A stretch of DNA of 10,684 nt, taken from contig CAMFPD010000062.1 in the NCBI GenBank assembly GCA_945971355.1, forward strand, positions 1 to 10,684, read 5' to 3'. The translations under genes were made by a program, and so were the position numbers. Numbering within the stretch: the stretch's first letter is position 1; every line of letters begins with the position of its first letter. This DNA comes from an uncultured Lachnobacterium sp. (GTDB lineage Bacteria; Bacillota; Clostridia; Lachnospirales; Lachnospiraceae). Shown in pieces: positions 7,490 to 10,684 of this stretch. The notes below the pieces were generated by a model that was given only the letters and a program-made list of their open reading frames with translations, was not told the DNA's origin and made no database searches.

Positions 7490-9319
7490 TTATTCTCCTA
7501 AATATATCTTTATTTCCGAAGAATTGGCTTTGATTAAATACATATTTCCTGATACTAACTCATAATCACAGCCCTCAGCAGACACAATGGTTCCACTGTT
7601 TACCCTAAGCATCAGCTGTGCTTCACCCGAAAAACCTCCAAGCTTAACATCCAGCTCACCATCCTTGTATTCTCTCTGGACAGATAGTGTATCAAAAACT
7701 TCTACTGCCCTTCCCATTTCACTTCCAGTAAGGTTCCTGATATTAGGTACAGACTCATTAATCCATTTTAGATAAGTCTCAAACTGCTGACTCAGGCTCT
7801 CCCAGCCCTCTGCGGCACCTCGGTCCTCATCCAGGACATCATCTGGATGTAAAAAGTGAGACTGAACATAATGATAGTTTAGCTCTGACAATGCACATAT
7901 TCTCTGATAATCATCTATAATACATCCCGACGTAATTCGCGGTGCACTTATCAACCCGTTATCCTCCACGCAAAACTCCTGCACATACGCAACATTATCT
8001 GCATCAACTAAGTATGTACTTGAGATGACATTAATATCAGGATTGGCTTCTACTAGAGTCTCTATTCCTGTCTCTGAAATAATATTGGATGGTGGAACAT
8101 AAACATGAAACTGATTTTCAGGAAACAGTTTCTCGCAGAAATTTGTCAGTTCCTCAACTGAAGACCTCATATCATCTATGGATTTCCATAATTTATAGTC
8201 ACCATATTTTCTATCCTCATCCACCCCTTCTAAACATAATGGCATATGATTGTACCCATGAAATCCTAACTCTCCGCCATTATTCAGAAGCATATTTCCA
8301 AAGGTTTCAAACTGTGAAATCTCTGTGTTTCCATCCAACGGTGCTTCAACCTCATCAGAATACTGTTCAATGATTACTCCTGTATGACGTATTCCATATT
8401 CATTTTCCCAGCCAAGCACAGTTGGCCACCATATACTGGAGTAAAATGTGCCTATGTCTACACCGTAATCTCTGGCTATATATGTGCCATCTCCCCCTGG
8501 AACTGGCGACGGAAAATCGTCTAGGTAAAATGCAGAACCATTGATTACAGGATAAATTTCAGCATCGTGCAATAGTGTATATGTCATACACAGAAAGCCT
8601 CTCTGATATTTGCTGACTATACTTTCATTTATGATTCCAACTCTTCCAGCACCAATCTCCTTAGTCCAGATAAGTGGAACACTGCCATCCTCTGACTCCA
8701 TCCACACCTGACACTTATCGCTTAGTTCAACAGAAAGGGACGTCTGCAATGCATCCTCTGAGTTTTCGGCATATTTAAACACCTCATCCTCCTTCGCACC
8801 AATCATGGCATTATCCTTCAGACGAAATCCATACACTTTGGGATAATCACTTCCTATACTTAAGATTCCCAATTTAGTGCTGACTGCCTCAAAATAACTG
8901 TTTGCATTAGGAGTAACGGTAGTCATCAAAGCTCCCCCCTCCTCTATCCATGACATCAACTCTGGAAGAGCTTCACCAATTGCCCTCCAGTCCTGAAATG
9001 TAATCACAGCCGTATCATATTCATCTAGCATTTCTGCTGAAAAATTCTCATCAACCTGGCATACATCATATCCTATCTTCATATCACTCAGGACAAATGA
9101 AATCATCTCCTTATACTGTGTACTTATCTCTTCATCCACTGTCAGTATAAGGCATGTCTTATCAATCTGAACTTCAGGTGTTTTAGAAGCTTGACTTATA
9201 GCAGGTTCTTTGTCTGTATACTCATATGTAACTCCATATCGTTCCAACAACACTACCAATCCACATATAATCAAGGCTACAATTGGAATCAATATTCTTC
9301 CGCTATTACTCTTTTTCAT
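7490..9319 (-). CDS. pelA: PelA-type polysaccharide deacetylase (DUF2194-like), without the hydrolase domain
   Basis: This is predicted to be a membrane-anchored extracytoplasmic enzyme that removes acetyl groups from the Pel aminosugar polymer. Starting at ATG 9319 it has 609 residues. A signal anchor (about 8-25) leads into an α/β domain (about 55-255) like the flavodoxin or glutamine-amidotransferase-type domain that precedes the deacetylase in PelA. A CE4-like deacetylase domain follows (about 260-530), with Y-L-D-D-F (D267, D268), H-G-Y-N-H (H354, H358), V-P-P-S-N (408-412) and S-H-F-L-H-P-D-D (487-494). These fit the metal-binding Asp/His/His set and the following loops. Residues ~540-609 are β-rich, like the PelA C-terminal jelly roll. 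The N-terminal glycoside hydrolase domain of Pseudomonas PelA is missing, as in the deacetylase-only PelA of Gram-positive pel operons. A longer in-frame start at 9382 would overlap pelE and push the anchor inward, and it was rejected. The stop is two bases before pelF. Confidence 0.87.
   Translation of the reverse strand: MKKSNSGRILIPIVALIICGLVVLLERYGVTYEYTDKEPAISQASKTPEVQIDKTCLILTVDEEISTQYKEMISFVLSDMKIGYDVCQVDENFSAEMLDEYDTAVITFQDWRAIGEALPELMSWIEEGGALMTTVTPNANSYFEAVSTKLGILSIGSDYPKVYGFRLKDNAMIGAKEDEVFKYAENSEDALQTSLSVELSDKCQVWMESEDGSVPLIWTKEIGAGRVGIINESIVSKYQRGFLCMTYTLLHDAEIYPVINGSAFYLDDFPSPVPGGDGTYIARDYGVDIGTFYSSIWWPTVLGWENEYGIRHTGVIIEQYSDEVEAPLDGNTEISQFETFGNMLLNNGGELGFHGYNHMPLCLEGVDEDRKYGDYKLWKSIDDMRSSVEELTNFCEKLFPENQFHVYVPPSNIISETGIETLVEANPDINVISSTYLVDADNVAYVQEFCVEDNGLISAPRITSGCIIDDYQRICALSELNYHYVQSHFLHPDDVLDEDRGAAEGWESLSQQFETYLKWINESVPNIRNLTGSEMGRAVEVFDTLSVQREYKDGELDVKLGGFSGEAQLMLRVNSGTIVSAEGCDYELVSGNMYLIKANSSEIKIYLGE
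7495..7500 (-). promoter_or_regulatory. Ribosome binding site supporting the TTG start of pelF
   Basis: TAGGAG overlaps the last sense codons of pelA. Its GGAG core is seven bases before TTG 7487. There is no well-placed site for the internal ATG at 7475, so the rare TTG start is preferred. Confidence 0.7.
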
Positions 9320-9320
9320 A

Positions 9321-10208
9321 CTATATATCCTTTTGTTCCCAAAATTCCAGCCACGCTTTGCCCTCACTGGAAAGGTACACATTCCCCTCCTTTAGTCTGT
9401 TTAATACACCAGGTATTTCGTCCCCCCTATTACTTTTCCACAAAAACTCTACATATATCTGATATACCTGTACCTCATCGGGCCATCTGTTTATCATGTC
9501 CATGATTTGACCATCTATATTATTTTTTCCAAGAGCAATCTGATTTCTTATATAATCCTGAAAATAAACTCTATTTTCTGGAAGCATTTCACATAGCTTT
9601 CTAAGAATATCATCCAATTGCGCTCTGTATATTTCCAATATTTTTCCAGATATCAACCCACTGTCTATATACTTTAAAAGCACCTTGCGGTATTTCTTCA
9701 AAACCTGAAGTTCCTTTGGATTTTCTTTGATTTCCTCTGATAACTTATGAATTTCTAGTTCGTATTTATTTTGAATTTCCATCATTGTCGTAGTGGCATA
9801 ATGAGTCAATTCTGTGTCATCTGCAGTTCTGGTCATCTGTAACAGTTCAATGAACTCCTCTGGATTTCTATGTAAAATATCCATCATAAGTTTCCTTCTC
9901 ACAGAAGCATTATTTACAGATATGGCTTCTTCAAGGGGGACTGTTATAGTCTCATTTGAATCGTCATCCACCACGATTCTCTTATATCGAATATCCGATA
10001 TCTTGAAGGATTCTACACCTACCTGTCTCTCTTTTTGTTTTGTATTTCTAACCCTGTATTCCTCTATAACAAGAAGCACAAGACCGCATACCGGAACAAG
10101 TACAACCGCTGGATATACTACCATACTTGATTTTATCTTTCCCTGTTTCATCAAGAGAAAAATGACAATACATATAATTAAGTGTATCAAAACAACTAAA
10201 AAATCCAT
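9321..10208 (-). CDS. pelE: PelE-like membrane protein with helical-repeat cytoplasmic domain
   Basis: This 295-residue protein has two N-terminal membrane segments (about residues 2-20 and 28-48) joined by a short basic loop, then a soluble domain. Residues ~65-95 are a short β-like stretch. Residues ~97-290 are almost entirely helical and charged, with TPR-like character (for example ENPKELQVLKKYRKVLLKYI and the RWPDEVQVYQIYVEFLWKSN region). In the Pel system PelE is an inner-membrane protein with TPR-like repeats thought to link PelD, PelF and PelG into one synthase complex. The identification rests on topology and position between pelD and pelA more than on a strict motif, since PelE is poorly conserved. 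The ATG start has AGAGG at 10218-10222, nine bases upstream. The stop lies one base before the pelA start. Confidence 0.78.
   Translation of the reverse strand: MDFLVVLIHLIICIVIFLLMKQGKIKSSMVVYPAVVLVPVCGLVLLVIEEYRVRNTKQKERQVGVESFKISDIRYKRIVVDDDSNETITVPLEEAISVNNASVRRKLMMDILHRNPEEFIELLQMTRTADDTELTHYATTTMMEIQNKYELEIHKLSEEIKENPKELQVLKKYRKVLLKYIDSGLISGKILEIYRAQLDDILRKLCEMLPENRVYFQDYIRNQIALGKNNIDGQIMDMINRWPDEVQVYQIYVEFLWKSNRGDEIPGVLNRLKEGNVYLSSEGKAWLEFWEQKDI
9328..9332 (-). promoter_or_regulatory. Ribosome binding site for pelA
   Basis: AAGGA lies eight bases before ATG 9319, inside the last codons of pelE. It decides this start over the longer in-frame one at 9382, and the resulting protein begins with a normal signal anchor. 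Confidence 0.7.
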
Positions 10209-10212
10209 AATC

Positions 10213-10684
10213 TTATGCCTCTACCACAGTGAATGTAATCTCGCTCTTTTTCATTCTAGCTGCCACAATGTCCACATCCTCCTTCTTGGACTGTGAAAGG
10301 AGAAGATACAAATCATTGTTATCATCCAGACCAAGAATATCATTTTCACGTACTATCTTCGCTATAATATCATTTAATTCTTTAAGACTTCTTCCGTCCT
10401 GATTAATGAGTAACAATGAGTAATCCAAGTACTGCTTCTTGCGCATCTGTTTTTTCATCTCAAGAACCTGGGCAAATTGTCTTGCACTCAAAATTCTTGT
10501 ATCCTTAAGAATCGGGCTATTTGTCTCGTTATACTCCATTGCACGAATCAGAGAGTCCTTGATAAGGTCAGTAATTATGCGGAATTTATTCAAATACTCC
10601 ATATTCATTTCACTGTACTCCACACGCATAAGCATTATCATTCCCACCAGTTCTTCACCTCTGAAAATTGGTGAAGCATATGCT
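10213..10684 (-). CDS. pelD: PelD, C-terminal part (GAF end plus degenerate GGDEF, c-di-GMP receptor); 5' end outside window
   Basis: The reading frame is open to the right edge (156 residues visible), so the start, any membrane segments and most of the GAF domain lie outside. The first ~50 visible residues (SPIFRGEELVGMIML, then a long helix) look like the last strand and helix of a GAF domain. The rest has the layout of a GGDEF domain but is degenerate: DNNDL (10309-10323) stands where GGDEF should be, so cyclase activity is not expected. An RxxD motif (R-E-N-D, 10339-10350) sits exactly five residues before it, the position of the inhibitory c-di-GMP binding site. PelD is known in Pseudomonas and Bacillus cereus as the inner-membrane receptor that switches on Pel synthesis when c-di-GMP binds. 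Its place directly before a PelE-like gene and the pelA, pelF and pelG genes supports the name. The stop is 4 bases before the pelE start. Confidence 0.85.
   Translation of the reverse strand, partial: AYASPIFRGEELVGMIMLMRVEYSEMNMEYLNKFRIITDLIKDSLIRAMEYNETNSPILKDTRILSARQFAQVLEMKKQMRKKQYLDYSLLLINQDGRSLKELNDIIAKIVRENDILGLDDNNDLYLLLSQSKKEDVDIVAARMKKSEITFTVVEA

Noticed and set aside
9320..9382. Upstream extension of pelA to 9382
   Set aside because: It would overlap pelE by 62 bases and place 21 extra residues before a normal signal anchor, while ATG 9319 has a good ribosome binding site.
9814..10296. Plus-strand open frame of 160 codons
   Set aside because: It is antisense to pelE and the end of pelD, both well supported; its translation has no recognisable family features.
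1..10684. Promoters, terminators, tRNA, CRISPR arrays, insertion sequences
   Set aside because: All gaps between genes are 20 bases or less, and no repeat array, cloverleaf, transposase or hairpin-plus-T-run was seen on either strand.
10213..10684. Active diguanylate cyclase
   Set aside because: The GGDEF signature is replaced by D-N-N-D-L, so a receptor role fits better than synthesis of c-di-GMP.

Overview
The window is a single, tightly packed, minus-strand gene cluster with no intergenic space longer than about 20 bases. Read in the direction of transcription (right to left), it carries nine genes. They are the 3' part of pelD, then pelE, a pelA-type deacetylase gene (DUF2194-like), pelF, pelG, a CotH-like lipoprotein kinase gene, a VTC-domain polyphosphate polymerase gene, a DUF4956 membrane protein gene and a DUF4832-like glycosidase-fold protein gene. 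The last reaches the left edge. pelD enters from beyond the right edge, so neither the operon promoter nor its terminator is visible.

The first five genes match the Gram-positive Pel exopolysaccharide layout (pelD-E-A-F-G) known from Bacillus cereus. PelD is a c-di-GMP receptor, PelE a membrane and helical-repeat partner, PelF a cytosolic GT4 glycosyltransferase, PelG a multi-pass exporter and PelA an extracytoplasmic deacetylase. The outer-membrane parts of the Gram-negative system (PelB, PelC) are absent from this stretch, as expected for a single-membrane cell. The PelA protein lacks the N-terminal glycoside hydrolase domain of Pseudomonas PelA.

The last four genes are an accessory block in the same apparent transcription unit: a secreted CotH-family kinase lipoprotein, a VTC-type polymerase, a four-helix membrane protein with a cytoplasmic tail, and a membrane-anchored TIM-barrel-like protein. 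Junctions with overlapping or abutting stop and start codons join this block to pelG, so it is probably co-regulated with Pel. It could be a phosphate or polyphosphate module acting on or with the polysaccharide, with the DUF4832 protein possibly filling the missing PelA hydrolase role. That is inference; I know of no biochemical proof for this combination.

The host is most likely a member of the Clostridia, probably a Lachnospiraceae relative. The evidence is AT-rich coding sequence (roughly 40% GC by eye), strong AGGAGG-type ribosome binding sites, TTG and GTG starts, the Gram-positive style lipobox and the lack of outer-membrane genes. The genus cannot be fixed from this sequence alone.

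I saw no tRNA, rRNA, CRISPR, insertion sequence, attachment site, riboswitch or terminator.
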